A stretch of DNA of 64,000 nucleotides. It comes from Pelagophyceae sp. CCMP2097 (taxonomy: Eukaryota > Sar > Pelagophyceae). The notes under the pieces were generated by a model. It saw nothing but the letters and a program-made list of their open reading frames with translations. It was not told where the DNA came from and searched no databases. Location of the stretch: positions 43,847 through 107,846 of the forward strand of contig MU657276.1 in assembly GCA_026770575.1 (NCBI GenBank), written 5' to 3'. A program made the position numbers and the translations under genes. Below are positions 62,953 to 64,000 of this stretch, in pieces (the stretch's first letter is position 1; every line of letters begins with the position of its first letter).

Positions 62953-63893
62953 AAAAATGGCGTCCATCATGCAGCAGTAGGGATTTTCTCAGCGCGCGCG
63001 CGCTCCGCTGAGGTCGGGAGTGACGCGTTCGACGCGCGGCGTCGAAAGCCGCAGTCTTTACCAAAAGTTTACCGGCGTCGCGCGCGCGCAGCGCGCACTG
63101 TGCGAAGGAAGACGGGAAGAGGGCCGCGGGGCGCTCGCGGCGCGCCTTGTGGGCCGCGCAGGGCGGCCCTCTTCTCAAGGCGGCGACCTCAGGGTACGAT
63201 GCGGCCTTCCCGAGCCGGTGGGCCGCTGGGAGGCCGGCAGGCGACACTTTGGGTTGGGCCGCGAGGCCCACGTAGCGGACGTGGGGCAAAAGGAGCACGC
63301 TTTCGGTCGGGGGCGTCGTCGGCCGGGAGCATGAGCCATATGCCCCGCCCTCTGGGTGGACTGTTGAGGACGGTATCGCGTAGGGCGGCCATCTTCACAG
63401 TGGCGCCGGGAGAGACGGGGTTACGTAACGCGGCGGTGGCATTTGAAGACTCATTCCTTGTCAAGTCTGCGCTTTCGTCGACGTCAATCTTGGCGGCGTC
63501 TGGTGGGTCGAGGACATACCGCGGCGCAAGGCCCCTCACGGAAAGACCGCTCCGTTCGCCCCACGTCCGCCGCGTGGGCCTCACGGCCCAACCCTTAATG
63601 TCGCCCCCCGGCCTCCAGGCGCCCCCGTCGGCTCGGGAAGGCCGCATCGTACCCTGAGGTCGCCGCCTTGAGAAGAGGGCCGCCCTGTGCGGCCCACAAG
63701 GCGCGCCGCGAGCGCCCCGCGGCCCTCTTCCCGCCTTCCTTCGCACAGTGCGCGCTGCGCGCGCGCGACGCCGGTAAACTTTTGGTAAAGACTGCGGCTT
63801 TCGACGCCGCGCGTCGAACGCGCCACTCCCGACCTCGGCGGAGCGCGCGCGCGCTGAGAAAATCCCTACTGCTGCATGATGGACGCCATTTTT
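62953..63893. mobile_element. 941-bp element with about 350-bp terminal inverted repeats
   Basis: Left arm 62953 to about 63306 and right arm about 63541 to 63893 are inverted copies: both run inward from AAAAATGGCGTCCATCATGC through AGTAGGGATTTTCTCAGCGC and continue with very few mismatches for about 270 bp, then diverge gradually. The 235-bp centre is unique. No transposase frame is evident; open frames are mirror images of each other. This is the structure of a foldback or MITE-type non-autonomous transposon. Confidence 0.75.
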
Positions 63894-63895
63894 CA

Positions 63896-64000
63896 GGACC
63901 CGAAGGGTCCTTGCCGTTTATTCAACGTCAGTTTACGGCAAGGGCCCTTCGGGTCCTTTGATTGAAGGATTACCAGGGGCAATTATGTCTGTCTGTCTGT
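63896..64000 (+). mobile_element. tRNA-related composite repeat, copy 3 (cut by window end)
   Basis: Hairpin 63896-63956 followed by TTGATTGAAGGATTACCAGG and the start of the TGTC microsatellite, identical in order to copies 1 and 2. It abuts the inverted-repeat element. Confidence 0.85.

Noticed and set aside
63020..63334. Frames within the inverted-repeat element as a transposase
   Set aside because: Both arms give the same mirror-image Arg-rich frame, and no DDE or other transposase motif is seen.

Overview
This is a gene-dense, GC-rich nuclear segment of a eukaryote, most likely a photosynthetic stramenopile (heterokont alga), perhaps a pelagophyte. The evidence is that nearly every gene is cut by short GT-AG introns, mostly about 37-125 nt, that restore known protein families when removed. 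At least two genes start with a signal peptide followed by a transit-like stretch with a Phe at the cleavage point, as in secondary plastids. A protein made of about 16 OPR/Tbc2-like repeats is present, as are eukaryote-only families (DENN, ArfGAP, TLC, FAE1-type elongase, complex I ESSS). The organism assignment is inference. Two assembly gaps (runs of N) occur, at 32318-32647 and 48049-48299.

Layout. 150-12.6 kb: phosphoribosyl-ATP pyrophosphatase (HisE), a membrane-anchored C69 dipeptidase, a spermidine-synthase-like methyltransferase, a probable SAPS-type phosphatase regulatory subunit, an ankyrin-like protein and the complex I ESSS subunit. 12.6-24.2 kb: a large acidic unknown protein, the OPR-like repeat protein, a Rheb-like GTPase, a plastid-targeted unknown, a locus joining a Dpb4/POLE3-type histone fold to an AP2 domain, and a calmodulin-like EF-hand protein. 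24.6-35 kb: an ArfGAP/AGFG-like protein, a 3-ketoacyl-CoA synthase, a tandem-repeat protein across a gap, and an F-box/cytochrome b5 fusion. 35.7-47.8 kb: a 2083-residue DENND4-like protein with PPR and PDZ regions, a CREST/ceramidase-like membrane protein, a GT31 glycosyltransferase, a thermonuclease-fold protein and a CinA-like/NMNAT-like fusion. 48.9-61.2 kb: an alpha/beta hydrolase, an AT-rich repeat island with a minisatellite, a PC-esterase-like gene broken by an in-frame TAG, a TLC-domain protein, a two-module glycosyltransferase and a plastid-type DMT transporter. 61.2-64 kb: dispersed repeats, a protein with two Tudor/Agenet-like units and a 941-bp inverted-repeat element.

The genes are mostly independent housekeeping functions, with no operon-like pathway. 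Loose themes are membrane and vesicle traffic (ArfGAP, DENN, Rheb), lipid metabolism (KCS, TLC, CREST-like) and glycosylation (GT31, GT2-like/GT4, PC-esterase-like). The most unusual content is in domain fusions and in a family of repeats. One repeat is a tRNA-related composite with a 60-bp hairpin, present three times. A small GGAATTCC palindrome appears to be inserted in one of those copies. All exon structures were worked out by eye from splice signals, frame continuity and family conservation, with no transcript evidence.
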